Origin: Mesorhizobium sp. Root552
GTDB lineage: Bacteria > Pseudomonadota > Alphaproteobacteria > Rhizobiales > Rhizobiaceae
Assembly: GCF_001427285.1 (NCBI RefSeq)
Contig: NZ_LMFV01000045.1
Coordinates: 355,006 to 419,005, forward strand
DNA: 64,000 bases
Reading direction: 5' to 3'
This document shows positions 1 to 8,608 of the stretch, in pieces. The stretch's first letter is position 1. Each line of letters opens with the position of its first letter. The translations under genes were made by a program, and so were the position numbers. Under the pieces are notes generated by a model. The model had not been told where the DNA came from and searched no databases. It saw only the letters and a program-made list of their open reading frames with translations.

Positions 1-1
1 G

Positions 2-1180
2 CTGCAGCTCGCCCTGCAAGGCATCGGCGCGGTGTTCATCGGGATCGGGCAACTGATCGCGGGCTTCGTGGATGGGGCCGTATCTGCCATTTCCGGGCTG
101 GCCGCTCAACTGTTGCCCACATGGGATCAGATCAAGGCTGGCGCATCTGCAATCTGGGACGAGATCACGGCGCGGGCGACAACGGCGTTCGACTTCATCG
201 TTCAAAGCGCATCCGGTCTTGGCTCGCTTCTAAGCCCGGTGTGGACGGCCATTGCCAACACCGGCTCCGCTGTCTGGACAACGATTTCCGGGGCGGCTGC
301 CGCTACTTTCAACGGGCTGGCGTCGGTAATTTCAACGACGATAGGCGGGGTCACCGATACAATTTCTACGGTGATCGGCGCGATTGTGGACGGCTTCACA
401 GGTGCGACAAGCGCCGTTGTGGATGCCGCAAATGAGATTGCCGCCGCTATCAGCCGCGCGACGGAAGCTGCCGGGGATATCGAGGTTGCTTCGCAGCTTG
501 CCGATGCGCTTGTCACGCCATTCCGGCAGGCCTCTACCGCTATTGACGGGATCATGGGTGGCATACGTTCGATGGTGGAAAGCGGGTTTTCCGCGCTCAC
601 CAATCTTGTCAACCAAGTCGCCTCGCAAATCCAGTCGGCCATTGATCGCATCCTGTCGGCTCTCAGGGCCGCAGCGGCGGAAGCGGCAAGGCTCCGTTCG
701 GCTGCCGGATCGTCGGGCGGATCGTCCAGTACCACACAGGGCTTCGCCTCTGGTGGTCATGTACGGGGCGCTGGCGGGCCTACCAGCGATTCAATCCTGG
801 CCTGGCTGTCCAATGGCGAGTTCGTCATGCGCGCTGCCGTGGTCAAGCGGCTGGGTGTCGATTTCTTCCATGCCATCAACAACGGCATTCTGCCATCGCT
901 CAAGGGCCTCAAGGGCTTCAGTGTCGGCGGGCTGGTCGATGGGATAGGGCGTTCGCTCTCCGTCGATATCCCGCGCTTTGCCGGTGGTGGTTTTGCCAAC
1001 ATGCAGCTTGCCCCGGCTGCTTCGAGCGGTGGATTTTCGGGGACGCCTGTCACTATCGTCATGCCGGATGGTGAGAGGTTCGATACCGTCGCCCCGGTTC
1101 AGGTAGCGGCGAAGCTCTCGACCTATGCGACGGGCAGCGCCACGCTTTCGGCAGGCCGCAAGCCGGGGTGGTATAAATGA
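2..1180 (+). CDS. Phage tail tape measure protein, C-terminal part (5' end outside window)
   Basis: The reading frame is open from the first bases of the window, so this is the C-terminal part of a longer gene; a GTG at 32 is an internal codon. The visible part is rich in Ala, Ser, Thr and Gly with repeated hydrophobic helices, as in proteins that measure tail length and pass through the membrane at DNA entry. A glycine-rich segment near 739-850 carries the signature GGHVRGAGGPTSDS followed by WLSNGEFVMRAAVV, which recurs at the C-terminus of siphovirus tape measure proteins. Tail genes follow directly. The family call rests on this motif, the composition and the position. Confidence 0.85.
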   Translation: MQLALQGIGAVFIGIGQLIAGFVDGAVSAISGLAAQLLPTWDQIKAGASAIWDEITARATTAFDFIVQSASGLGSLLSPVWTAIANTGSAVWTTISGAAAATFNGLASVISTTIGGVTDTISTVIGAIVDGFTGATSAVVDAANEIAAAISRATEAAGDIEVASQLADALVTPFRQASTAIDGIMGGIRSMVESGFSALTNLVNQVASQIQSAIDRILSALRAAAAEAARLRSAAGSSGGSSSTTQGFASGGHVRGAGGPTSDSILAWLSNGEFVMRAAVVKRLGVDFFHAINNGILPSLKGLKGFSVGGLVDGIGRSLSVDIPRFAGGGFANMQLAPAASSGGFSGTPVTIVMPDGERFDTVAPVQVAAKLSTYATGSATLSAGRKPGWYK

Positions 1181-1383
1181 GGTCACTAGCCGATGAAGTC
1201 GCTGCCCTTGGCAGGTCGCAAAGCCAGTGCGTCGTGAGGATTGAGTTAGCGTCAGAGACGCATCCACTTTCAGGGCTGATCCGTGTCTTTACGGTCTGGC
1301 CAGATGGGCAGCGTGGTTATCCCTTGGGCCGGTTGTGGCGCGGACCAACCTATGACCGCCGCCCGCTTCCTCAAGCGAGATAG
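1177..1383 (+). CDS. Small phage tail-region protein, unknown function
   Basis: This 68-residue frame starts in an ATGA overlap with the tape measure stop codon and ends five bases before the next tail gene, so it fills the gap exactly and is probably translationally coupled. I recognise no domain. It has a short charged N-terminal half and a basic C-terminus with several Trp and Pro residues. An alternative frame crosses part of this gap but runs into the next gene. The call rests on spacing alone. Confidence 0.45.
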   Translation: MRSLADEVAALGRSQSQCVVRIELASETHPLSGLIRVFTVWPDGQRGYPLGRLWRGPTYDRRPLPQAR

Positions 1384-1388
1384 AAGCA

Positions 1389-1832
1389 ATGACCGAACTG
1401 ACCCTGCTGCGGCTAGATCCTATCGGCATCCCGCCATATTCGGCGCGCGGCATCACGCAGTCGCTCGAACTGATCGACGCGGCCTCACAGATGGGGCGCA
1501 CGGTCAACGGGACGCTGATTGACCTGTCGGAACCGGCGTTTCGCAAGTATCGCTCGACCATTACCTGTACAGACCAGCAGCAACCGGCTTTAGATGGCGT
1601 CTGGCCGGGGCAGGTTCTAACCGTCGATTGCGCGGCAGAACTGTCCTATCTCACCTCTGGCGGCTCACCGGCCCGCCCTCTGGCATCGAACACGGATGAT
1701 CCGGCCACGCGCACGGAAGGCAATTTCACCTTCTATCGCCCGCGCCTGACCATGATGGTGGTGAGCTACCGCACCGACTTCGATGAATGGGGAGCGGCTG
1801 TGAACTGGCAACTTCTCCTCGAGGAGCAATAG
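1389..1832 (+). CDS. Phage tail protein of unknown function (147 aa)
   Basis: A 147-residue protein lying between the tape measure and the putative hub protein, the slot where siphoviruses encode distal-tail or minor tail proteins. It contains Ser/Thr-rich beta-type sequence, a central FRKYRSTITC segment and an acidic end. No catalytic motif is visible. It ends three bases before the next gene, which fits one tail operon. The distal-tail role is inferred from gene order only; no family is recognised with certainty. Confidence 0.7.
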   Translation: MTELTLLRLDPIGIPPYSARGITQSLELIDAASQMGRTVNGTLIDLSEPAFRKYRSTITCTDQQQPALDGVWPGQVLTVDCAAELSYLTSGGSPARPLASNTDDPATRTEGNFTFYRPRLTMMVVSYRTDFDEWGAAVNWQLLLEEQ

Positions 1833-1835
1833 GCC

Positions 1836-3596
1836 GTGTTTCATTTTGCATGGGCCGACGCTTCCGAAACGAGCTTTGGGCCGGAACATGAGGTCGAGGA
1901 CGAGGACGTTCTTGCGCTGCGCATTAGCCATCAGGAAGGCGACTTCGCTCAGTTGCAGGTCGATGTTCGCAATCCGCGTGTCGGGCTGCTTTCGACGGGC
2001 CGCAAGCGCTGGGCGTGGCTGTCATGGACTGACGACCTGAACCCGACTGCCGGGGCGACCGCGTTGTTTTTCGGGCGGCTAGTGGGCCTGCCGGATCAAC
2101 TGGACGAGAATGTCGTCTCCCTGTCATTCGTGGCGAGGCCGGAAGACTTCGACACTCAGAAACGCGCTCTGGCCGAAACGCTGAAGGTTCAGCCCTACTA
2201 TGACCCGCTGTGGCTCAACGAGGAAAGCCGCGACGATCCTGATGCAGTCCTAGAGGCAAGAACGCAGCTTTGGCACATCGACAGGGTGACACATGCTGTC
2301 ACCGTCACCGATATCCTTCAAGGCGAGGACGGCATTGTCGATGTGAGCGGGGCTTTCCTGCGGGATTCGCTCACCGTCGATCTGGGCTCGGCTCCAGTGC
2401 GAAAGGTGAAGGTGACGGCGGAAGTAAGCTGGGATCAGACCGCCGTTGGCAATGTCGACCTGACTTCTACGCTTCTTGCTGCATTTGTCGCGGCTGGATC
2501 ACGAAACGGCTTTGCCACCTCCTACACAGGCGAGGGCCTGATGCGGGATTGGCCGGAGGAAGGCGACCGGATCGGCGGCGGCTGGGAGTTCGGCCCCTGT
2601 TCGGTAGATCGTGTCGACGGAATCGCACTGCCGACCGTGCTTTCGCGCGCGGGGTTCAACAATGGACATGCGGATTTTCCGTTGTGGGCGCTTAGCCCGA
2701 CGCTGACCGCAAATTATGACGTGGCTCGCAAGCGCATCGAGGTCGTGACCTTTACCCTCAATGCCGATTGTCAGGCGATTTTGACCGAACCTGGCGACGA
2801 GGAAGTCATAGAAATCGAGGTGGCAAGCGAGGATGCGGGTCTACCGATTGATCCCACAGATACCGACAATCCCGACGGCATCATGCCGATTGGCGATCTC
2901 CGTAACCGCGCCTATTTCCCGACCGACCGGGGCAAAAGGAGCCTCGAATATCTGATCGCCCTAGCGAGGGCGCAACTGCTGTCTCGAGCAAGGGCGGCGA
3001 ATGTGTCTTTCTCCATCCCGTGGCGGATGGGCCTTGGCCTGTCTCTCAGAAAGAGCGCGACCATCACGGATCCTCGCCTGCCGGGTGGCACGGTATCCGG
3101 CAAGATCATCGGCTATGAGCTTTCGGCCAGTGGAACGGGTGAGTTCATTGCCCATGTCTCGCTGGGCTGCACGGTGGGGAAAGGGAACACGGTATCGACC
3201 GTGACGGGTTCTCCGGTCTATGTCGTTGCGGGCTATTCGGATGACTGGCAGCTTTATTCCGGGGCGACCTATGCGCCGATTGCTGGCGAAGTCACCTATG
3301 AGGAATTCGGCGACATTTTGCCGAACGACGATGGAGTAGATTTCTACAACATGCGCGCCGTCGATCTGGTCGAGCAGATGACGGTCTACAACGGGCAGAA
3401 CGATCAAAAGCCGGTTCTCGATGCATTCCGGTCAGACGCCGCCGAAGCGATCAGCGCGCTCAACCAGGTGTTCACCGAAGTCGATTGCGATCTGAAGGTT
3501 CTGAAGGCAGGGCCGTTCACGACCGAATATCCGATCACGGTATCCGACCTCATGGTTGCCCGGACGATTGATCTGGAAGCGGGAGTGACGGCCTGA
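1836..3596 (+). CDS. Putative phage tail hub / baseplate protein (586 aa)
   Basis: A large beta-rich protein with a GTG start just after the preceding stop. The N-terminal 90 residues include an acidic HEVEDEDVL stretch, then a segment (VSLSFVARPEDF, QKRALAETLK) resembling the ring-forming hub proteins of siphovirus tail tips. The central part carries VTDIL and VTAEVSW strands. Position (tape measure, two small genes, then this) matches the tail-tip hub that docks to the tail tube and carries the fibres. I see no lysozyme or peptidase motif. Hub identity is inference from order and size; tail membership is well supported. Confidence 0.65.
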   Translation: MFHFAWADASETSFGPEHEVEDEDVLALRISHQEGDFAQLQVDVRNPRVGLLSTGRKRWAWLSWTDDLNPTAGATALFFGRLVGLPDQLDENVVSLSFVARPEDFDTQKRALAETLKVQPYYDPLWLNEESRDDPDAVLEARTQLWHIDRVTHAVTVTDILQGEDGIVDVSGAFLRDSLTVDLGSAPVRKVKVTAEVSWDQTAVGNVDLTSTLLAAFVAAGSRNGFATSYTGEGLMRDWPEEGDRIGGGWEFGPCSVDRVDGIALPTVLSRAGFNNGHADFPLWALSPTLTANYDVARKRIEVVTFTLNADCQAILTEPGDEEVIEIEVASEDAGLPIDPTDTDNPDGIMPIGDLRNRAYFPTDRGKRSLEYLIALARAQLLSRARAANVSFSIPWRMGLGLSLRKSATITDPRLPGGTVSGKIIGYELSASGTGEFIAHVSLGCTVGKGNTVSTVTGSPVYVVAGYSDDWQLYSGATYAPIAGEVTYEEFGDILPNDDGVDFYNMRAVDLVEQMTVYNGQNDQKPVLDAFRSDAAEAISALNQVFTEVDCDLKVLKAGPFTTEYPITVSDLMVARTIDLEAGVTA

Positions 3597-4000
3597 TGCT
3601 CTCGACCATCACGATCAAGAAACCGCGCTTTGCCTCGCTGGAAAAGATCACGCGCCAGAGTGCAGCCGAAGCGATCCTTCAGCGGGCCTTGGCGCGGGTA
3701 AAGCCGGAAGGCGACGGCGAGGCGCATTTCCGTTTCGGCAAGGCCGCACGGTTCGAACAGGCAACGCAGCAATCCGGGCCTTCCATCCGCGTCGAATATC
3801 CCGATGACACGGGACAGATCGATGACCCTGAAATCGTCGTGCTGGATTTTGACGAGATCGACCGCGAAGAAGAAACCATCCGCGTCGAAAATCCGGCTGA
3901 TGCTGAGCAGTATGTGATGGTCAAGCGGTGCAAGCGTATCCTGTTTCAAGGCAGGGCGGACGGCATCTATCGCCGTTTCAACTTCAAGTATGACGACTGA
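3596..4000 (+). CDS. Small acidic phage tail-region protein (134 aa)
   Basis: It starts in a TGATG stop/start overlap with the hub gene and shares its last base with the start of the next gene. The protein has a basic N-terminus and an acidic middle (DDTGQIDDPEIVVLDFDEID), ending in a basic YRRFNFKYDD. No domain is recognised. Tight overlaps at both ends indicate a structural or assembly protein made in step with its neighbours. Confidence 0.7.
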   Translation: MLSTITIKKPRFASLEKITRQSAAEAILQRALARVKPEGDGEAHFRFGKAARFEQATQQSGPSIRVEYPDDTGQIDDPEIVVLDFDEIDREEETIRVENPADAEQYVMVKRCKRILFQGRADGIYRRFNFKYDD

Positions 4001-4665
4001 TGGCGAAGGCTTACGGCTCCACCGGCAGGCCGGTCGTCCTCGATCCTTTTCGGCGCATCGTAGAGGTGCATTGGCGCGACAACACTACCCCGCCACTCGC
4101 TTTCGCTTTCATCGTTCGGCTGGGCGCGGTGGTGCGTCCTATCGATGAGAGCAGCGCCGAGGTCGCTCCTATCTACTATTCGCCGTTCGGCACTCCGAAT
4201 ACCGGACTCTACTATCCCGACGTGTCCGTACCAGTGAGTTGGGGAGGCTACGTGCTCACTGAAAAGGAAGGTTGGATCGGAGCGGCATCGCACACCATCG
4301 CCGGTTTGCCCGCTTTCGGGACTGGTCCGCTTTATGAAATCGGCAGCTTCGTTGCCTTGGAAGTGTTTCCATACGCCTTGTCATTGAAGTGGGTTGAGCC
4401 TACCGGCGACGTTCTGGATTTTGTTTCGCCGGTCACTGGCAGTGACGGGGGAAAGCCCAATTTCAAGGCCGGTGCCGCCTCAGTAACAAGCCTCAGTGGT
4501 GGCGCGGCTTCGCTGCTTTTCCCGACCGACATCGGCGTGGAGGCGGGGGCTTTCAGCTATGCCTATGCCGGTGCAACCACGGTTGCGAACATCATCTTGG
4601 ACGATAGCAACAGGCTGGTTGATAACCGCCAGTTGATGATCCTCTGCCTGCCTGTCACCGCCTGA
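4000..4665 (+). CDS. Phage tail-region protein of unknown function (221 aa)
   Basis: A beta-rich protein with many Gly, Pro, Tyr and aromatic residues and no visible catalytic motif. The start overlaps the previous stop (TGATGG). Composition suits a fibre-associated or receptor-binding accessory protein, but no family is recognised. It is followed after 15 bases by a tail-fibre-like gene with its own leader sequence. Confidence 0.65.
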   Translation: MAKAYGSTGRPVVLDPFRRIVEVHWRDNTTPPLAFAFIVRLGAVVRPIDESSAEVAPIYYSPFGTPNTGLYYPDVSVPVSWGGYVLTEKEGWIGAASHTIAGLPAFGTGPLYEIGSFVALEVFPYALSLKWVEPTGDVLDFVSPVTGSDGGKPNFKAGAASVTSLSGGAASLLFPTDIGVEAGAFSYAYAGATTVANIILDDSNRLVDNRQLMILCLPVTA

Positions 4666-4680
4666 CGGAGATTTCCGCAC

Positions 4681-5253
4681 ATGACTTTGACCTACCGGAC
4701 TGCCGGCGCCTGGGGTGCCGGCAAGGGATCGAACCTGACCGCTGCCGAGGTGGACGGGAATTTTTACGATCTCGACCAGCGCGTTGTCGATCTGGAAGAA
4801 AACCCGCCCGTCCCGAATGAAATCTCCAACATCACCGTCTCTGGCACACAGATGACGATCTACCTCGAAGGCGGGGCATCTTTCGGGCCGTTCACGCTGC
4901 CGCAGGCGAATTTCCGGCCGTCAATCGTGGCGGCGCTGCCTGTTGCGACGGATGGCACCTATACGCCTGTGCTTTCCGACGCCAACAAGTATCTGCGCTG
5001 TATCGAGGGTGGCGGCTGCACAGTGATATTGCCATCCAACGCGGCGGTGGCGTTTCCGGTCGATACGGAAATCACCTTCCGGCAGGCCAGCGCTGGTGCT
5101 GTGATCTTCGACGCACCGACCGACGTCACGATCCATGCCGTTCCGGGCTACCTGCCGAAAACGGCGCAGGTCGGTGCTTCTGTGACGCTCAAGAAAATCG
5201 CAACCGACGAGTGGGAGCTTGTTGGCTGGCTCGCTGCGGACGTGACGGCATGA
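4681..5253 (+). CDS. Putative phage tail fibre / appendage protein (190 aa)
   Basis: The N-terminus contains the segment NLTAAEVDGNFYDLDQRV, a motif I know from phage tail appendage proteins, where it precedes trimerising beta structure. The remainder is beta-rich (LPVATDGTYTPVLSDANKYL, FRQASAGAVIFDAP), resembling fibre shaft repeats. A host-surface contact role is inferred. The stop overlaps the next start by ATGA. Confidence 0.65.
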   Translation: MTLTYRTAGAWGAGKGSNLTAAEVDGNFYDLDQRVVDLEENPPVPNEISNITVSGTQMTIYLEGGASFGPFTLPQANFRPSIVAALPVATDGTYTPVLSDANKYLRCIEGGGCTVILPSNAAVAFPVDTEITFRQASAGAVIFDAPTDVTIHAVPGYLPKTAQVGASVTLKKIATDEWELVGWLAADVTA

Positions 5254-5948
5254 TCCTTTCCGGTGCGGCGCAGATGCTCAATGCGCAGGTTGCTTCTCCA
5301 TTGCCCGACTGGCTGCCGGCCGGGGCGACGGCATTCCTCGATTTCATGGCCGGCACATACTATGCGGGAGGCGCGCCGCGCAGCATCGGGTCGATCCTGA
5401 CAGGCTATGAAGCCGGGGTTATTTCCGGCTCCGGCATGTTCTTTGTGTTCGAGAACGGCAATCATCCCGCAGCGTCGGGGCCATTGCTATCCGACTTCCA
5501 GTCGGGCCTTGCCGCCGGGATGACGATAATTCTCGATTTCGATTTCGTATCGCCTCCTTTCGGATTTGCGCTGTTCCTTGGCGATGATGTCAGTTGGGAT
5601 GCATCAACCGACATGATCGTCGTTGCCGTTGACGACAACATGTACGATTCCGTCTCGCTCGGCCTTGGGGCGAGCCTGTCAACGACTGGCCGGCACACGC
5701 TTGCGGTGACGCTCAATCGCGACGTCGGCGGCGGCGATTATGAATATGCATGGTCGCTCGATGGAGCGTCTGCCCTGACGCAGACCGTGGGCTATGCAGC
5801 GTTTTCGTCATTGGCTTCGGTGCTGATCGGCCATGACGGCGGGGACTTCGGGGAAAATCTCGATTCCGTCTACCTGCGCTCGATCACGGTCTATCCGGCC
5901 AAAGACCCGTCAGAACTTCCAGCCCTTTCCGATCTTCCGACCTCATAG
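5250..5948 (+). CDS. Putative phage receptor-binding / fibre accessory protein (232 aa)
   Basis: The start is the ATG in the ATGA overlap with the fibre gene; a longer frame begins further upstream inside that gene but would overlap it by 43 bases. The protein is a Gly-, Ser- and Asp-rich beta protein with strand pairs (MTIILDFDF, HTLAVTLNRDVG, YEYAWSLDG) that look like a concanavalin-like or carbohydrate-binding jelly roll. That fold is inferred from composition only. Confidence 0.6.
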   Translation: MILSGAAQMLNAQVASPLPDWLPAGATAFLDFMAGTYYAGGAPRSIGSILTGYEAGVISGSGMFFVFENGNHPAASGPLLSDFQSGLAAGMTIILDFDFVSPPFGFALFLGDDVSWDASTDMIVVAVDDNMYDSVSLGLGASLSTTGRHTLAVTLNRDVGGGDYEYAWSLDGASALTQTVGYAAFSSLASVLIGHDGGDFGENLDSVYLRSITVYPAKDPSELPALSDLPTS

Positions 5949-5959
5949 GAGACACCATC

Positions 5960-6265
5960 ATGGCGACACTCATCGTCACCTTTGCCCGTATCGACGGGAC
6001 CCATCACTACGTCGCCCCTGTGGCGCAGGGATCGAACGTGCGCACCGAAACCATCACCATGCCGGCGACGGGAACGTTGACGGTTGCTGCCCCCGAGGAA
6101 ATCGTGGAGTTGCTGCCTGATGCCGATTGCTGGGTAGCGATTGGGCCGGCCCCGGATGCATCGGTGGGGACGGATGGAACGGCTGCGGCGCGCAAGCTGA
6201 AGGCGGATACGGCGTACACCTTCCATGTCAGCGTGGGCGATAAGGTTGCCGTGGAGGCTGCGTAA
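5960..6265 (+). CDS. Small phage tail-appendage protein (101 aa)
   Basis: Eleven bases after the previous gene, preceded by the Shine-Dalgarno AGGAG. The sequence is a compact all-beta protein without Cys clusters, apart from one DCWVAIGPAP segment, and may be a small capping or fibre-linking domain. It abuts the next gene directly. No family is recognised. Confidence 0.6.
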   Translation: MATLIVTFARIDGTHHYVAPVAQGSNVRTETITMPATGTLTVAAPEEIVELLPDADCWVAIGPAPDASVGTDGTAAARKLKADTAYTFHVSVGDKVAVEAA

Positions 6266-7234
6266 ATGCCTGGATTGCATCTCGGCCTCGGCCTTGGCCT
6301 GCAATGGCGGGCGAGGGCAGCGGGTGGCGGGCCGACGCCTGATCCACTCGCCATTTCTGGCACTCCAGTCCTGACTGCGACGGAAGGCGAGGCCTATGAC
6401 GGCTTCACCGTTTCCGCCTCGGGCGGCACAGCGCCCTACGTCTATTCGCTCATCGGCACATGGCCCGATGGAATCGACATAGACCCGGATACCGGCGATA
6501 TTTCCGGCACCCCGACAGAGAGCGGCAACTTCACCGGGCTTTCGGTGCGGGTGACGGACGCTGCCAGTGATACCGATGATCTGGAGGTGTTTGATCTGGA
6601 GGTGACGGCAGCCCTACCCGATCTGACTTATATATCCACCAACAATAGCAATGGGGCAGGCACAACAACACAAACGATAACCGGGATGGCTATCGGGGCG
6701 ACCGATGCTGACCGCAAGACATTTCTTTGCATCGCTTTCCGACATTCATCTTCGTCCCGCACGCTCAATAGTGTGACTGTTGGGGGGATCACGGCAACCC
6801 GCCTTGCAAACTATGCTTCCGGCACCTCGGGTAACTGCGAAATTTGGGCGGTCGATTCCGGTGCTAGCTCTAGCTTATCGGGAGCAACCGCCGCCAATGT
6901 CGTTCTCACATTCAGCGGGACAGGGTGCTCTTCCGTCGTCGGTATCTATCGCGGTGTTGGTGTGTCCATGACGGCAGCGGATACCGATGCGGCGCCAACA
7001 GGAGCGACCGTGACTGTGCCGGCTGGCGGGGCTGCGCTGGTTGTCGCGCAGGCTGGCGGCACTGGAGCTAATGGTCTCAGCAACGTCACTGAGAATTACA
7101 ATGCGGTCAACGGGACTCTCTACCGTGCAATCATTGGGTCGAAGGTATCAGCGGCAGGTGAAGCACTTAATTCGGTGCTTACGGTGTTGCCATCCGGCGG
7201 GACAGTTACAGCGGTTGCGCTGCAAAGCGCATGA
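6266..7234 (+). CDS. Phage protein with putative immunoglobulin-like (He_PIG type) domain
   Basis: 322 residues starting immediately after the previous stop. Residues about 30-115 form an Ig-like repeat with the hallmarks of the He_PIG family: SGGTAPYVYSL, then a GIDIDPDTGDISGTP segment. The C-terminal 200 residues are Thr/Ser/Gly/Ala-rich beta sequence. Ig-like domains on phage virions commonly bind cell-surface glycans weakly. The gene closes the tail operon; an inverted repeat follows. Domain call is good, exact role unknown. Confidence 0.7.
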   Translation: MPGLHLGLGLGLQWRARAAGGGPTPDPLAISGTPVLTATEGEAYDGFTVSASGGTAPYVYSLIGTWPDGIDIDPDTGDISGTPTESGNFTGLSVRVTDAASDTDDLEVFDLEVTAALPDLTYISTNNSNGAGTTTQTITGMAIGATDADRKTFLCIAFRHSSSSRTLNSVTVGGITATRLANYASGTSGNCEIWAVDSGASSSLSGATAANVVLTFSGTGCSSVVGIYRGVGVSMTAADTDAAPTGATVTVPAGGAALVVAQAGGTGANGLSNVTENYNAVNGTLYRAIIGSKVSAAGEALNSVLTVLPSGGTVTAVALQSA

Positions 7235-7297
7235 TGGATGGGCCAGGTACTCCCCGGATGCCGGGTTTGCCGTTCCGACCGACGCATTTCCACGCAA

Positions 7298-7359
7298 CGC
7301 ATAGGGCCGGCGAAGCCATGTGCAATAGCCTTGGGAATCCAAACCGCCGGCCCTATGCG
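7298..7359. repeat. Perfect 15-bp inverted repeat with 32-nt loop after the tail operon
   Basis: Arms CGCATAGGGCCGGCG and CGCCGGCCCTATGCG pair perfectly. The loop is long for an intrinsic terminator and there is no T run. It sits in the 326-base gap between the tail operon and the lysis region, and could be a cruciform, a protein-binding site or a structured RNA. Short frames crossing it look non-coding. Apart from this repeat I see nothing convincing between the end of the Ig-like gene and 7560. Confidence 0.6.
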
Positions 7360-7560
7360 CTGGCTTCAACGAGCAGTGGAATATCTGGTTCCAGTGAATT
7401 CGACCGAACTTGGCACGAAAAATGATCAAAGAGCAGCCGACGCACTAGCGTTTGGGGGTCAATAGCGCGCCGGCCTTTGCAGCGTCTCTGGGAAGCCACG
7501 CGACAACCTAGCCGCCCTGACAATTCCTGACAACATTCAGGAACAAACCGTGGCTACGGC

Positions 7561-7656
7561 TCATGCCATGATGGCCCACGCAATGCCGACAATCGCGACG
7601 ATCACCACTATCGCGTAGAACCATTCCTGCGTGGTGAAGTGCGATGGCGGCCCCAT
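7561..7656 (-). CDS. Predicted 31-aa single-span membrane protein, antisense to the phage operon
   Basis: A tiny frame on the minus strand: MGPPSHFTTQEWFYAIVV followed by a hydrophobic run (VIVAIVGIAWAIMA) that makes one transmembrane helix. It has a strong Shine-Dalgarno (GGAGGG, about 7 bases before the ATG), unlike a chance ORF. It lies directly before the holin gene and points the opposite way. It could be an antiholin-type or lysogeny-expressed membrane peptide, but nothing in the sequence fixes the function. Confidence 0.5.
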   Translation of the reverse strand: MGPPSHFTTQEWFYAIVVIVAIVGIAWAIMA

Positions 7657-7723
7657 GCTTCAGCCCTCCAAAAGGGCAAGCCTAGCAAAATTGTAATTTC
7701 TGACAATCGGAAAGGACTAGACC

Positions 7724-7966
7724 ATGCGTCTCGTTTCCAACTGGAAGCGGGTGCTTTCGCGCGCCTACAGCGTCTATTGCTCGGCCGGTAGCACTCTCTG
7801 CGGCATCGTCGTTTTCCTCGACTACCTCTGGCCGTTTCTCGATGGCTACCTGCCAGTTTCGCGGGTCGGCTTTGGCCTGATCGGAGCGCTGCTGGCGCTC
7901 GCGGCAATTCCTTCGCGCGTCGTCGTTCAGGATAGCGTTTCAGGAGGGCGAGACGATGCTGAATAA
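7724..7966 (+). CDS. Phage holin, DUF7940-like
   Basis: 80 residues with the N-terminal NWKRVLSRAYSVY signature typical of the DUF7940 holin family, followed by two hydrophobic segments (STLCGIVVFLDYLWPFL and GFGLIGALLALAAI) and a short charged tail. Holins form inner-membrane lesions that time host lysis. A good GGAAAGGA ribosome site precedes the ATG. The stop overlaps the lysozyme start by 11 bases, the usual holin-endolysin layout. Family recognition is from memory of the motif. Confidence 0.75.
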   Translation: MRLVSNWKRVLSRAYSVYCSAGSTLCGIVVFLDYLWPFLDGYLPVSRVGFGLIGALLALAAIPSRVVVQDSVSGGRDDAE

Positions 7967-8552
7967 GCGCCTCACGCCTTCCAAACGCGCCAAGGCGGCG
8001 ATTGCCGCCGTCGTTGCGGCTTCGACCTCCATCGGCGGCGTGCTGTATGTGGTGCGCTCCGGTGAGCCGCCTATCCCTGACGACGTGGTGCTGGCCTCGG
8101 AATACCTGGTGAAGCCGTGGGAAGGCGAGGAACTGCGCGCCTATCTCGACGTGATCGCTAAGCCGCCGGTCTGGACCATCTGCAACGGCGACACCGAGAA
8201 CGTGCGCAAGGGCATGGTGGAGACGCCGGAGGGTTGCAAGAAGCGCCTGCAAAAGCGGCTCACCAAGGATTTCCGGCCGGCGCTGGTCAAGTGCATCGAG
8301 GGGTTCGGCGCCAAGCCTCTGTCGTGGCGGGCGATGATGCTTTCGCTCTCCTACAATGTCGGCATCGGGGCGGGCTGCAAGTCCACCGCGGCGAAGCTCG
8401 GGCGGCTCGGCCAGTACGTCCAAAGCTGCGTTGCCGCCACCGCCTTCAACCGTGCAGGTGGCAAGATGATCGTCGGCCTCGCCAAGCGCCGTGAAATGGG
8501 TGACGCCACCCGGATCGGCGAAGGCGAGCTTTGCGTGTCGGGGCTGGACTGA
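7956..8552 (+). CDS. Phage lysozyme (GH24) with N-terminal signal-anchor
   Basis: 198 residues. A hydrophobic, Ala-rich N-terminal segment (residues about 13-33) looks like a signal-anchor-release helix. The T4-type catalytic triad follows: Glu56 in PWEGEELRAYLD, Asp65 nine residues later, and Thr74 in WTICNGDT. The D-to-T spacing is three residues longer than in T4 lysozyme. The SYNVGIGAGCKS segment is typical of the GH24 C-lobe. It cleaves peptidoglycan after membrane release. Six Cys residues could take part in redox activation, as in P1-type SAR endolysins (inference). Confidence 0.9.
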   Translation: MLNKRLTPSKRAKAAIAAVVAASTSIGGVLYVVRSGEPPIPDDVVLASEYLVKPWEGEELRAYLDVIAKPPVWTICNGDTENVRKGMVETPEGCKKRLQKRLTKDFRPALVKCIEGFGAKPLSWRAMMLSLSYNVGIGAGCKSTAAKLGRLGQYVQSCVAATAFNRAGGKMIVGLAKRREMGDATRIGEGELCVSGLD

Positions 8553-8608
8553 CCGCTTCCAATCCCGTGCCGGCCGGGATCGCCGGTAATATATAAAGGA
8601 GAAGACCG

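Noticed and set aside
7231..7465. Two short rightward frames after the Ig-like gene
   Set aside because: They run across the inverted repeat, have no ribosome site and have unusual composition.
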